Of a stretch of 64,000 nt of DNA, positions 39,973 to 49,191 are shown piece after piece. Where the stretch lies: the NCBI GenBank assembly GCA_030645735.1, contig JAUSNP010000001.1, positions 8,850 through 72,849 on the forward strand, given 5' to 3'. This stretch comes from Candidatus Moraniibacteriota bacterium. Its GTDB lineage: Bacteria; Patescibacteria; Paceibacteria; Moranbacterales; UBA2206. Numbering within the stretch: the first letter of the stretch is position 1; every line of letters starts with the position of its first letter. The notes beneath the pieces were generated by a model. The model saw nothing but the letters and a program-made list of their open reading frames with translations, made no database searches and had not been told where the DNA came from. The position numbers were made by a program, and so were the translations under genes.

Positions 39973-41346
39973 ATGAACACAGGAAAAATCACTCAAGTTA
40001 TCGGGCCAGTTGTGGATGTTGAATTTGCTGACGGTTTGCCAAAGATTTATGACGCTTTGGAAATCAAATTGGAGAATGGTGAGAAGTTGGTTTTGGAAAC
40101 TCATCAACACACGGGCGGCAACAAAGTTCGCGCGGTGGCCATGGGCTCGACCGATGGTCTTCGTCGTGGCATGGAAGTGACTGACACGGGCTCCGCAATT
40201 TCAGTGCCAGTGGGTGCGGGAGTTTTGGGACGAATGTTCAATTTGTTGGGTGAAACTATTGATGGAATTGATGAAGAAATAAAAATGGAGAGAAGAGACC
40301 CAATTCATCGTGACGCGCCAAGTTTTGCTGAGCAATCAACGCAAGCCGAAATTCTGGAAACGGGTATCAAAGTTATTGACCTCATCTGTCCATTCGTGAA
40401 GGGTGGAAAGGTTGGTTTGTTTGGTGGTGCTGGAGTGGGCAAGACGGTAGTTATTCAAGAATTGATCCGCAACATCGCACAAGAGCACGGTGGCTATTCA
40501 ATCTTTGCTGGCGTAGGCGAGCGAACTCGTGAAGGAAACGACTTGTATCATGAAATGAAAGAATCAGGCGTGTTGGATAAAACTGCTTTGGTGTTTGGCC
40601 AGATGAATGAACCACCCGGAGCCCGACAACGCGTGGCTTTGTCAGCGTTGACGATGGCGGAATATTTCCGTGACACTGAAGGCAAAGACGTTTTGTTTTT
40701 CGTAGACAACATTTTCCGTTTCACTCAGGCCGGATCTGAAGTGTCAGCTCTTCTTGGACGAATTCCATCAGCGGTAGGCTATCAACCAACCTTGGCAGAA
40801 GAAATGGGCAAGTTGCAAGAGCGCATCACTTCAACTAAAAAAGGTTCTGTGACCTCAGTGCAGGCTGTGTATGTGCCAGCTGATGACTTGACCGATCCAG
40901 CACCAGCGACAACTTTCGGACATTTGGATTCAACCGTTGTATTGTCCCGTGGACTTTCTGAATTGGGAATTTATCCAGCTGTAGATCCATTGGATTCCAG
41001 CTCAACTATTCTTGATCCAAAAATCGTAGGCGAAGAACATTATGCCGTAGCTCGTGGCGTGCAGAAAGTTTTGCAGAGATACAAAGACTTGCAAGATATC
41101 ATCGCTATTTTGGGTATGGAAGAATTATCTGATGAGGACAAGGTGATTGTGTCACGAGCTCGCAAGATTCAAAAATTCTTGTCACAGCCATTCTTCGTGG
41201 CCGAGCAATTCACTGGAACTCCTGGAAAATATGTGCGCCTTGCTGACACCATCAAATCATTCAAGGCAATCCTAGCTGGTGAATATGACGAATTGCCAGA
41301 GCAGGAGTTTTATATGAAGGGGGTTATTGATGAGATTAAGAAATAG
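39973..41346 (+). CDS. atpD: ATP synthase F1 subunit beta
   Basis: The 457-residue protein has the Walker A GLFGGAGVGKTVVI (about residue 149-160), GERTREGNDLY, LFFVDNIFRFTQAGSEVSALLGR, and the DELSDED-like loop written EELSDEDK. The catalytic site is complete. Confidence 0.98.
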   Translation: MNTGKITQVIGPVVDVEFADGLPKIYDALEIKLENGEKLVLETHQHTGGNKVRAVAMGSTDGLRRGMEVTDTGSAISVPVGAGVLGRMFNLLGETIDGIDEEIKMERRDPIHRDAPSFAEQSTQAEILETGIKVIDLICPFVKGGKVGLFGGAGVGKTVVIQELIRNIAQEHGGYSIFAGVGERTREGNDLYHEMKESGVLDKTALVFGQMNEPPGARQRVALSALTMAEYFRDTEGKDVLFFVDNIFRFTQAGSEVSALLGRIPSAVGYQPTLAEEMGKLQERITSTKKGSVTSVQAVYVPADDLTDPAPATTFGHLDSTVVLSRGLSELGIYPAVDPLDSSSTILDPKIVGEEHYAVARGVQKVLQRYKDLQDIIAILGMEELSDEDKVIVSRARKIQKFLSQPFFVAEQFTGTPGKYVRLADTIKSFKAILAGEYDELPEQEFYMKGVIDEIKK

Positions 41347-41362
41347 GCAGCTGTTGGTAAAA

Positions 41363-41454
41363 TGTCATTGGCTGTAGGAATAGAAATAAGTCATTGGTCT
41401 AAAGACTTTTTACTAACGACCAATCCTACTGCTAATGACCAATTACTTACGACT
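41363..41454. repeat. TCATTGG-type palindromic repeat (atpD-atpC gap)
   Basis: AAGTCATTGGTC and GTCATTGGCTGTAGGA units face GACCAAT, TCCTAC and AATGACCAAT units, giving a hairpin with the same head-to-head plan as the other atp gaps. Confidence 0.75.
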
Positions 41455-41461
41455 TAAAAAT

Positions 41462-41905
41462 ATGAATAATTCACAAAAAATAAAATTTAAAATAGTAACT
41501 CCCGAGAAGACAGTGTTCGACGAAGAAGTTTTGCAGGCGACTCTGCCGGTGACGGACGGGGAGGTTACAATTTTGCCAAATCACAGATCATATATTGCAT
41601 CACTCAAAGCAGGTGAGGTGTGTTTGAAATTGGAAAAAGGCAATGATGTGTGTATGGCGATCTCAGGTGGGTTTATTGAATTTAATGATAATGTTTTGGT
41701 AGTTTTGGCTGACACAGCTGAACGCGCTGAAGAAATTGATTTGACTCGCGCGGAAGAAGCGAGAAAGAGAGCGGAGGAATTGAAGAAAGAAAAGATTGAA
41801 GATGACAGCGAGTATGCGCGCGTGGCTGCTTCGATTGAGAAAGAAATGGCGCGTATCCGTGTGGCCAGAAAACATCGCACCCAACATGGTATGCATTTGA
41901 ATTAG
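41462..41905 (+). CDS. atpC: ATP synthase F1 subunit epsilon
   Basis: The 147-residue protein has the beta-sandwich KFKIVTPEKTVFDEEVLQATLPVTDGEVTILPNH and a C-terminal helical hairpin (AERAEEIDLTRAEEARKRAEE). ATG 41462 is chosen over the upstream in-frame TTG... codons at 41435, which lie in the repeat. It ends the operon. Confidence 0.93.
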   Translation: MNNSQKIKFKIVTPEKTVFDEEVLQATLPVTDGEVTILPNHRSYIASLKAGEVCLKLEKGNDVCMAISGGFIEFNDNVLVVLADTAERAEEIDLTRAEEARKRAEELKKEKIEDDSEYARVAASIEKEMARIRVARKHRTQHGMHLN

Positions 41906-41923
41906 GGAGGTAACAATAGAATT

Positions 41924-41947
41924 AAAAAACCATTTATGGTTTTTTAA
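41924..41947 (+). terminator. Rho-independent terminator of the ATP synthase operon
   Basis: AAAAAACCAT pairs with ATGGTTTTTT around a TT turn, 18 bp after the atpC stop. Confidence 0.85.
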
Positions 41948-41989
41948 TTTGTGTAAAAATATTTGTAATAATTTATTTTTTATAAAAAT

Positions 41990-43636
41990 ATGTTTTTGAA
42001 CAAAACAAAAATGCGGGAGTATTTTAAAAAAGATTTCAGGGCAGATTTAATTGCGGGAATCGTGGTTGGTTTGGTAGCGTTGCCATTGGCCATTGCTTTT
42101 GCCATCGCATCTGGGGTGAGTGCGCAACAGGGACTCTATTCTGCAATCATCGCTGGCGGAATCATTGCTATTTTTTCTGGTTCCAATTATCAAGTTTCTG
42201 GTCCGACAGGCGCTTTTATTGTAGTTTTGTTGGGAATTGTAAATAAGTTTGGCGTAGACGGGTTGATGATGGCTGGATTTATGGCCGGAGTTATTTTGAT
42301 TTTGATGGGAGTGTTCAAGTTTGGTTCAATTATCAAATTTATTCCCTATCCAGTGACAGTTGGCTTTACTTCAGGAATCGCGATGATTATATTTTTTGGA
42401 CAAATAAAAAACTTTTTAGGTTTGGATTTTGGCGGTAAAATTCCTTTGGATTTTATTGAAACATTAGAAATGATTTATCATGGTTTGTTGCGGGGGCTAA
42501 ATAGTTATTCTTTGATCATTGGTTTGGCAACTTTGGCGATTTTTTTTGTTTGGAAGAAATACAACAAAAAATTTCCACCAGCGCCAGTAGCGCTGGCTGG
42601 AGGAATAGTTGTGAGCTTGTTTTTTCTAGATAAACACGTGCCGATTATTGGAGACATTCCTGCGGGACTGCCATCTTTTCATATGTTGGATTTCAATTTT
42701 GCCAATATGAAGCTTTTGTTGCCGGCAGCTTTTACGGTGGCAATTTTGGGTGCCATTGAATCGTTGTTATCTGCTGTGGTGGCTGACGGTATGACAGGCA
42801 CAAAACATAATTCTAACAAGGAATTGATTGCGCAGGGGCTTGGAAACATTGTTGTGCCATTTTTCGGCGGAATTCCAGCAACCGGTGCGATTGCGAGAAC
42901 TGCAACAAACATCAAAAATGGTGGCAGAACAAGAATGGCAGCTATCATTCATGCCGTTGTAATTTTGTTGATTGTTTTGCTTTTTGCTAAGTATGCTAAA
43001 TTTATTCCTTTGGCTGCCTTAGCGGCGATCTTGATTACAGTAGCGTATAATATGAGTGAAATGGATCATTTTAAAAAATTGCTAAAAGCCCCGCGACGAG
43101 ATGTGGCTGTTTTGCTAAGTACTTTTCTTTTGACAGTCTTTGCTGATTTGACAGTGGCAGTTGGCATTGGAGTGGTGATGGCAGCGTTGTTATTCATTAA
43201 GCGTGTTAGTGAAATAAAAAACATTGTCAGCAGTTTGGAGGAAAATGTTAAGGTTGGCAGTGAGGGCAGCAAGCGATTGCATGAAAGCCTTGTTGATTTT
43301 CCGCAAATTTCACTGTACGAAATTAATGGACCAATGTTTTTTGGTGCTGCGAGCGTAATGCAAGAGCGAATTGGCTATGAGCAAGAGGGCGTGTTGATTA
43401 TTCGCATGAAGCATGTTGGGGCGATTGATGCCACAGCAACACATGCTTTGGAAATTTTGATCGATGAAGTGCATGCCTCGGGTGGAAAAGTTATTTTGGC
43501 CACAGTCCAGAAATATGTGTTGTTGAATTTGAAGAAAACCGGCATAATCGATCTTTTGGGCGGAGATGCGTATGTTGCCAAAAGCAGTACTGAAGCAATT
43601 GAAATGGCCAAGAAAATAATCGCGGAGAAAAAATAA
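41990..43636 (+). CDS. SulP-family anion transporter with STAS domain
   Basis: The 548-residue protein has FRADLIAGIVVGLVALPLAIAFAIASGV (TM1), SGSNYQVSGPTGAFIVVLLGI, GFTSGIAMIIFFGQ and PFFGGIPATGAIARTATNIKNGGRT, about 11-14 TM helices, then a cytoplasmic STAS domain (VLIIRMKHVGAIDATATHALEILIDEV). The family carries sulfate, bicarbonate or other anions; substrate not determined. It has its own transcription unit between two terminators. Confidence 0.93.
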   Translation: MFLNKTKMREYFKKDFRADLIAGIVVGLVALPLAIAFAIASGVSAQQGLYSAIIAGGIIAIFSGSNYQVSGPTGAFIVVLLGIVNKFGVDGLMMAGFMAGVILILMGVFKFGSIIKFIPYPVTVGFTSGIAMIIFFGQIKNFLGLDFGGKIPLDFIETLEMIYHGLLRGLNSYSLIIGLATLAIFFVWKKYNKKFPPAPVALAGGIVVSLFFLDKHVPIIGDIPAGLPSFHMLDFNFANMKLLLPAAFTVAILGAIESLLSAVVADGMTGTKHNSNKELIAQGLGNIVVPFFGGIPATGAIARTATNIKNGGRTRMAAIIHAVVILLIVLLFAKYAKFIPLAALAAILITVAYNMSEMDHFKKLLKAPRRDVAVLLSTFLLTVFADLTVAVGIGVVMAALLFIKRVSEIKNIVSSLEENVKVGSEGSKRLHESLVDFPQISLYEINGPMFFGAASVMQERIGYEQEGVLIIRMKHVGAIDATATHALEILIDEVHASGGKVILATVQKYVLLNLKKTGIIDLLGGDAYVAKSSTEAIEMAKKIIAEKK

Positions 43637-43681
43637 AGCCTCCTAGAGACAAATACGCGGTTGGTAAGAAAATATACTTTA

Positions 43682-43716
43682 AAATAAAGGGTTAAAGGGG
43701 ATAAAATGGGAAAAAT
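43682..43716. repeat. GGGATAA-type repeat arm before a terminator
   Basis: Units AAAGGGTTAAAGGGGATAAA and ATGGGAAAAATAAAGGG belong to the same family as 6765-6881, 7192-7387 and 61371-61462. Confidence 0.65.
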
Positions 43717-43745
43717 AAAGGGCGGATTACAAAGATCCGCCCTTT
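43717..43745 (+). terminator. Rho-independent terminator after the SulP gene
   Basis: AAAGGGCGGAT pairs perfectly with ATCCGCCCTTT around a 7-nt loop. Confidence 0.8.
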
Positions 43746-43755
43746 GCTATTCTCC

Positions 43756-43784
43756 TTGAAATAAAGATAGAAATGAGCTAGAAT
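43756..43784 (+). promoter_or_regulatory. Promoter of leuS
   Basis: TTGAAA (43756-43761), 17-nt spacer and TAGAAT (43779-43784) predict a ~38-nt leader. Confidence 0.65.
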
Positions 43785-43828
43785 CAAGGAGTAATGTAAA
43801 AGTAGGTTTAACTAGGCCTAAAAACACT

Positions 43829-46699
43829 ATGGAAAGCTATAATCCCAAGGAAATTGAGGCAAAATGGCAAGAGAAATGGCTTGAACAAGCCTCAGAGAAG
43901 ATTGATAAGGACGATACTAAGAAGAAATTCTATATTTTAGATATGTTCCCATATCCGTCTGGCACTGGCCTGCATATGGGACACACCGAGAGCTACACGG
44001 CGAGCGATGTTTTCTATCGTTTCAAAAAGATGCAAGGTTTCAATGTTTTGCATCCACAAGGTTTTGATGCTTTTGGTTTGCCAGCAGAAAATTATGCCAT
44101 CAAAACTGGCGTGCCACCGATTGAAACGACCAAGAAGAACATGGAGAATTATATTCGCCAAATGCAGTCTTTAGGTTTCAATTATGATTTTTCGGAGCAG
44201 GCTATCACGAGTGATCCAGAATATTATAAATGGACGCAATGGATTTTTTCCGAGTTTTATAAAAATGGTTTAGTCTATAAAAAAACCCAAAAAACAAATT
44301 GGTGTGCTTCTTGTCAGACTGTCATTGCCAATGAGCAAGTGGTAGAAAACAAATGTGAACGATGTGGCACAGAAATTGAACAAAAAGAAGTGCCGACTTG
44401 GTTTTTCAAAATCACAGACTTTGCTGAAGAACTAATTGCTGATTTGGACGATGTTGATTGGCCGGAATATACTAAGAAGAATCAGCGAGCGTGGATTGGT
44501 AAAAGTGAGGGTGCTGAAATTAAATTCGAAATTCGAAATTCGAAATCCGAAACAAATTCAAAATCAGAAAAACAAAATACAAAACAATTTATCGAAGTAT
44601 TTACTACGAGAGTGGATACGGTTTTTGGCGTGACTTATGTTGTGGTGGCTCCAGAACATCCATTAATCGCGCAACTTGAATCGCAAATCGCAAATCGCGA
44701 TGAGATTTTTGCATACATTGAAAAATCAAAAAACAAAACAGAACTAGATCGAATGGAAGCCAAGGAAAAAACGGGTGTAGAGCTTGAAGGTATTAAGGCT
44801 GTCAATCCATTCAACGGCGAAGAAGTTCCAGTGTTTGTGGCTGATTATGTTCTTGGAAGCTATGGCACCGGCGCCGTGATGGCTGTGCCAGCACATGATG
44901 AAAGGGATTTTGAATTTGCAAAGAAATATAATTTACCGATTAAAAAAGTTATTGAACCATGTTTTGACCAACTTGCCGAGCCAGGAAAAATTAAATGGGA
45001 CGAGGCATTTGTTGAAAGGGATGCAATCTTAGCCATAGTTAAACATTGGGAAAAAGATGAGTATCTATGCCTTCAGTGGAAAAAGGTTGACTGGAGAACT
45101 TTTATTACTGGTGGACCGGAAGGCGGTCAGTCTTTTGAAGAAGCGGCAAGAACGGAAATTTTAGAAGAGACTGGTTATAAAAACTTGAAATTAATTAAAG
45201 AGCTACCAATGGTGCATAGTCGCTTTTATCATGTACCAAAAAAAGTGAACCGATTTGCTCATTTCAATGTTTTCTATTTTGAGCTAAAGGACGGCGATAA
45301 AGATAATATTTCAGATAATGAGCAAGAAAACCACGATACTGTTTGGGTAATGAGTGACAAAATTGAGCAATTTTTAACTGCCGATTCGCATAAATATATT
45401 TTTAAAAATTTAAATAACCCAGAAGTCTCTTTTGTAGAAGATGGAGTATTGAATAATTCTGGAGAATATAATTTTTTGACTTCCGAACAAGCGCGGGGAA
45501 AAATGACAGCTTGGTTGGAAGAAAAAGGTTTGGGCAAAAAAGTTGTGAATTATCGTTTGCGTGATTGGTCAATTTCACGGCAGAGGTATTGGGGTTGTCC
45601 GATTCCGATTGTGTATTCACCGGAGGGTGAACCGCATTTGGTTCCAGAGCAATATTTGCCATGGAAATTGCCGGAGGATGTTGATTTTGTGCCGACCGGA
45701 ACTTCACCTTTGGCCAAGTCGCAGGAACTCAAAGAAAGAGTGGAAAAAATTTTTGGAGAATGTTGGACAGCTGAGTATGATACGATGGACACCTTTGTGG
45801 ATTCGTCGTGGTATTTCTTGCGCTATCCGGATGTGCACAATGACAAAGAATTTTGTTCACAAACAAGAAAGGCTTGGTTGCCGGTGGATATGTATATCGG
45901 CGGTGCAGAACACACCTACATGCATCTTTTGTATGCCAGATTCTTTGTGAAAGCTTTGCACAAAATTGGACACTTGAGTTTCAATGAGCCATTTTTGAAA
46001 TTGCGTCACCAAGGCATGGTCTTGGACAAGGCTGGCAACAAGATGTCCAAGTCCAAAGGCAATGTCATCAATCCGGATGAAATGGTAGAAAAATTTGGCG
46101 CGGATTCCGTGCGTATGTATATGATGTTTGTGGCACCGTTGGAAGATGCGGTTATGTGGAACGAAGAAAATATTGTGGGTGTGCGCAGATTTTTGGAAAG
46201 AGTTTGGCGCTTGCAAGAAAAAATTGTAGTTGAAAATATGGTAGTTGATTCGCTGACACACAAGACTATCAAAAAAGTTGGTGAAGATGTTGAAGTGATG
46301 AAATTTAATACAGCTATTTCCCAGATGATGATTTTGGTTAATGCGATGGATAAAGAAAAACAGATATCAGTTACGAGTTACGAGTTACTAGTTACTATTC
46401 TAGCTCCATTTGCTCCGCACATGGCCGAAGAAATTTGGAACAAGCTTGGGCACTCAGAAAGTATTTTTTCCTCAGCTTGGCCGGAGTATGATTCCGAATT
46501 GATCAAGGATGAAAAAATAAAATTGGTGATTCAGGTGAATGGCAAAGTGCGAGACACAATTGAAGTTAATGCTGAAATTTCAGAAGATGAGGCAAAAAAA
46601 GTTGCACTTGAAAGTGAAAAAATAAAAAATTATATTTCAGGCAAGGAAATCAGAAAAATAATTTATGTTAAAAACAAACTAGTGAGCATCGTCGTTTAA
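43829..46699 (+). CDS. leuS: Leucyl-tRNA synthetase with Nudix domain inserted in CP1
   Basis: The 956-residue synthetase has FPYPSGTGLHMGHTES (HIGH), a CxxC zinc knuckle, CP1 editing motifs (FTTRVDTVFGVTYVVVAPEHP; AVPAHDERDFEFAKKYNLP, ~351-370), WSISRQRYWG, DTFVDSSWYFLRYPD, and KMSKSKGNVINPDEM (~739). It is ~100-150 residues longer than usual. Residues ~380-530 form an inserted Nudix fold with the box GGPEGG...EEAARTEILEETGY. The metal-binding glutamates of EILEE are kept, but the usual Glu and Arg of the box are Gln and Thr. CP1 resumes at FVEDGVLNNSGEYNFL. Three heptad tracts lie inside the gene. Confidence 0.95.
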   Translation: MESYNPKEIEAKWQEKWLEQASEKIDKDDTKKKFYILDMFPYPSGTGLHMGHTESYTASDVFYRFKKMQGFNVLHPQGFDAFGLPAENYAIKTGVPPIETTKKNMENYIRQMQSLGFNYDFSEQAITSDPEYYKWTQWIFSEFYKNGLVYKKTQKTNWCASCQTVIANEQVVENKCERCGTEIEQKEVPTWFFKITDFAEELIADLDDVDWPEYTKKNQRAWIGKSEGAEIKFEIRNSKSETNSKSEKQNTKQFIEVFTTRVDTVFGVTYVVVAPEHPLIAQLESQIANRDEIFAYIEKSKNKTELDRMEAKEKTGVELEGIKAVNPFNGEEVPVFVADYVLGSYGTGAVMAVPAHDERDFEFAKKYNLPIKKVIEPCFDQLAEPGKIKWDEAFVERDAILAIVKHWEKDEYLCLQWKKVDWRTFITGGPEGGQSFEEAARTEILEETGYKNLKLIKELPMVHSRFYHVPKKVNRFAHFNVFYFELKDGDKDNISDNEQENHDTVWVMSDKIEQFLTADSHKYIFKNLNNPEVSFVEDGVLNNSGEYNFLTSEQARGKMTAWLEEKGLGKKVVNYRLRDWSISRQRYWGCPIPIVYSPEGEPHLVPEQYLPWKLPEDVDFVPTGTSPLAKSQELKERVEKIFGECWTAEYDTMDTFVDSSWYFLRYPDVHNDKEFCSQTRKAWLPVDMYIGGAEHTYMHLLYARFFVKALHKIGHLSFNEPFLKLRHQGMVLDKAGNKMSKSKGNVINPDEMVEKFGADSVRMYMMFVAPLEDAVMWNEENIVGVRRFLERVWRLQEKIVVENMVVDSLTHKTIKKVGEDVEVMKFNTAISQMMILVNAMDKEKQISVTSYELLVTILAPFAPHMAEEIWNKLGHSESIFSSAWPEYDSELIKDEKIKLVIQVNGKVRDTIEVNAEISEDEAKKVALESEKIKNYISGKEIRKIIYVKNKLVSIVV
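44522..44583. repeat. GAAATTC heptad repeat inside leuS
   Basis: GAAATTC, GAAATTC, GAAATCC, then degenerate AAATTCA/AAATCAG units encode a Ser/Lys/Asn-rich loop at the entry to the editing domain. Confidence 0.85.
44681..44700. repeat. TCGCAAA heptad repeat inside leuS
   Basis: Two perfect units and a partial third; encodes ESQIANRD. Confidence 0.75.
46368..46395. repeat. GAGTTAC x4 heptad repeat inside leuS
   Basis: CAGTTAC, GAGTTAC, GAGTTAC, TAGTTAC encode SVTSYELLVT in the anticodon-binding domain. Complement of the TAACTCG/TAACTAG family at 13272. Confidence 0.9.
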
Positions 46700-46717
46700 T
46701 TTCTTAATGACAAAAGT

Positions 46718-47482
46718 ATGCAAGTAGTAATTTTAGCGGCCGGAAGGGGGAGTCGAATGAAAGATTTGACCAAGGGTGTGCCAAAGCCGATGTTGAAAAT
46801 CAAAGGCAAGCCGATTTTGGAGCACAAGATCAATATGTTGCCGAGTGAAATAAAAGAAATCGTCTTCGTGATCGGCTACTATGGCGAGCACATTATGAAT
46901 TATTTCAAGCACTATTTTGGCGGTCGCAAAATTACCTATGTCTTTCAAACAAACTTGAATGGGACAGGTGGCGCGTTATTTCTGGCTAAGAGTGTTTTGA
47001 AAGATAAATTCTTGGTTATAAATGGCGATGACCTCTATCACAAAAAAGATATTAAAAAATTGCTAAAGCATGATTTGGCTATCTTGGGACGCGAAGTTGA
47101 TGATACGAGCAAATTTGGCATTATCAAAACCAACGGCAAGGGACATATGGTTGAGGTTGTGGAGAAGCCAAAAAGATCTAAAGATAAGTTGGCTAATACG
47201 GGCGTGTATGTTTTGAACAAGAAGATTTTCGATTATGATTTGGTGCCGATTGGTGGCGGAGAATTTGGTTTGCCACAAACGATGGCCAAGATGGCCAAAG
47301 ATCATCCGGTGAAAGTTGAAGCTGCGACCATTTGGCATGCTATTGGTAATCCAGAAGATTTGGCGGAAGCGGAAAAAATTATTCATAAATTTGAGGATAA
47401 ACAAAAAAACGAAAAAGTTGAAGAAACCAAGAAAGTCACAAAAACTGCGAAAAATGTAAAAACTAAAAAACATAAGAAGTAG
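46718..47482 (+). CDS. Nucleotidyltransferase (sugar-1-phosphate NTP transferase type)
   Basis: The 254-residue Rossmann-like protein has the nucleotide loop VVILAAGRGSRMKDLTKGVPKPML, FLVINGDDLY (metal-binding Asp) and VEVVEKPKRSKDKLANTGVYVL, matching glucose-1-phosphate thymidylyl/uridylyltransferase-like enzymes. A Lys-rich low-complexity tail of about 30 residues is extra. It would supply an activated sugar for surface glycans; the sugar is unknown. It starts 18 bp after leuS. Confidence 0.88.
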   Translation: MQVVILAAGRGSRMKDLTKGVPKPMLKIKGKPILEHKINMLPSEIKEIVFVIGYYGEHIMNYFKHYFGGRKITYVFQTNLNGTGGALFLAKSVLKDKFLVINGDDLYHKKDIKKLLKHDLAILGREVDDTSKFGIIKTNGKGHMVEVVEKPKRSKDKLANTGVYVLNKKIFDYDLVPIGGGEFGLPQTMAKMAKDHPVKVEAATIWHAIGNPEDLAEAEKIIHKFEDKQKNEKVEETKKVTKTAKNVKTKKHKK

Positions 47483-47492
47483 AAAATATTTT

Positions 47493-48530
47493 ATGAAGAA
47501 TAAAAATGTTGTTACTATCAGCGGAGGAACAGGGGGATTCACTTTGCTGTCAGGACTCAAAAAATATCCAATTAATATTTCAGCTATTGTTTCAATGGCG
47601 GATGATGGCGGTTCAACGGGAGTTTTACGCGATGAGTTGGGCGTGTTACCACCAGGAGATGTTCGGCAATGCCTGTTGTCATTAAGCGATTCAACCGAGA
47701 CATTGCGAGATTTGTTGAATTATCGTTTTCAAGAGGGCGGACTCAAAGGCCATAATTTCGGCAATCTTTTGTTATCAGCATTAGAAAAAATAAATGGCAG
47801 TTTTTCTAAGGGAGTTGATGAGGCGGCTAAGATTTTGAATGTGAAAGGCCGAGTTATTCCAGTTTCCAATGAGGATATGCGGTTGTGCATAAAATTGAAA
47901 AATAAGAAAGTTTTAAATGGTGAAAAAAATTTGGATCACAACAAAGAAATTGATGCGGTAGGAATCGACCATATTTTTCTGAAAAACAAAGTAGCTGCCA
48001 ATCCGGAAGCATTGAAAGCGATCAAGCAAGCTGATTATATCGTGATTGGACCTGGTGATTTGTATGGCTCAGTCCTGCCAAATCTTTTAGTGAATGGAAT
48101 TGCTGAGGCAATTAAAAAATCTAAAGCCAAGGTGATTTATAATTGCAATTTGACCAACAAGAACGGACAAACCAGCGCATTTGATGTTGATGATTATGTA
48201 GAAATTATCAATGGCTATATTGGCAAAGATAGAATTAATTTTGTCACCTATAATACTGGAAAGCCAGCGGATAAATTGGTGGAGAAATATAGCAAGGAGG
48301 AAGGAAAGAATTTTGTTGTGCAATTTGATGTTGATAAAAATAGTAAAAGGAAATTCAAGCTCATCAAAAGCGATTTTATCTCCAACCATGAATTGCCAGG
48401 CTATCAAAAATCTCGTGTGTCGGTGAGAAGCAAATCATACATCCGTCATGATAGTGAAAAGTTGGCCAAGTTGATTATGATGATTTTTGAACTGGGAGAA
48501 TATGAAAATATAACTAAAGAAATAATTTAA
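47493..48530 (+). CDS. YvcK/CofD-like protein (gluconeogenesis factor family)
   Basis: The 345-residue protein has VVTISGGTGGFTLLSGLKKYP, VSMADDGGSTGVLRDELGVLPPGDVRQCLLSLS, GHNFGNLLLSALE and YIVIGPGDLYGSVLPNLLVNGI, the signature of YvcK. YvcK binds UDP-sugars and influences cell shape and wall synthesis in Firmicutes. Next to the nucleotidyltransferase and glmS this suits envelope-sugar metabolism. Confidence 0.93.
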   Translation: MKNKNVVTISGGTGGFTLLSGLKKYPINISAIVSMADDGGSTGVLRDELGVLPPGDVRQCLLSLSDSTETLRDLLNYRFQEGGLKGHNFGNLLLSALEKINGSFSKGVDEAAKILNVKGRVIPVSNEDMRLCIKLKNKKVLNGEKNLDHNKEIDAVGIDHIFLKNKVAANPEALKAIKQADYIVIGPGDLYGSVLPNLLVNGIAEAIKKSKAKVIYNCNLTNKNGQTSAFDVDDYVEIINGYIGKDRINFVTYNTGKPADKLVEKYSKEEGKNFVVQFDVDKNSKRKFKLIKSDFISNHELPGYQKSRVSVRSKSYIRHDSEKLAKLIMMIFELGEYENITKEII

Positions 48531-48534
48531 TTGA

Positions 48535-49185
48535 ATGAAAGTATTTCTAGATTTTGATGATGTTTTGTTTAATACGAAAAAATTTGTAGTTGATTACAAA
48601 AAGATCTTCAGATTGCATGGCATAAGTGAAGATGTCTACAAAAAATATTATTATGATTATTTGCCAAATAAAAAAAATAGCAAATTAAAAAAATATATAT
48701 CAGAGCCACATATTGATAAGATAGGCAAAGAGGAGGGAATTGATGTCAGCGCGCTTAAACAGGACATCGAGGTTTTTTTAGGCACAGCAAGTAAATATGT
48801 TTTTTCTGATGTGTATGATTTTCTGGGTTCTTTCAAAAAGAATGACAGCTATTTAATATCATACTCAAAAAATAAGTTTTTGGAATCTAAGATAAAAAAT
48901 TCTGGCGTGGCGAAGTATTTCAAGAAAGTTGTTATGACGGACTCTTTGAAGTCATTGCCAGTTAGGGATATAATGCGTGAGGATAATATAAAAAAAGATG
49001 AGCAGGTGTTTTTTTTGGATGACAGGATAGAGCAGATAGATGATGTAAAAAAACATTACAAATGGATAAAAACAGTTTTTATAAATCGTAAAGAAGGCCG
49101 CTATCAGAACATCGCCGATGACATGTGTGACTTTGAGTGTAAAAATCTAAAACAGGCGAAAAAAATTATCCTAAAAAATTCCTAA
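48535..49185 (+). CDS. HAD-like hydrolase
   Basis: The 216-residue protein has HAD motif I (VFLDFDDVLFNT), SYSKNKFLESKI near motif II, a conserved Lys, and motif IV-like QVFFLDDRIEQIDDV. The cap is helical and Lys/Tyr-rich. Substrate unknown. It begins 4 bp after yvcK and is more AT-rich than its neighbours. Confidence 0.75.
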   Translation: MKVFLDFDDVLFNTKKFVVDYKKIFRLHGISEDVYKKYYYDYLPNKKNSKLKKYISEPHIDKIGKEEGIDVSALKQDIEVFLGTASKYVFSDVYDFLGSFKKNDSYLISYSKNKFLESKIKNSGVAKYFKKVVMTDSLKSLPVRDIMREDNIKKDEQVFFLDDRIEQIDDVKKHYKWIKTVFINRKEGRYQNIADDMCDFECKNLKQAKKIILKNS

Positions 49186-49191
49186 AATTCA

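Noticed and set aside
47063..47560. 165-codon minus-strand open frame
   Set aside because: It lies opposite the nucleotidyltransferase and yvcK start; Phe/Asn-rich shadow translation.
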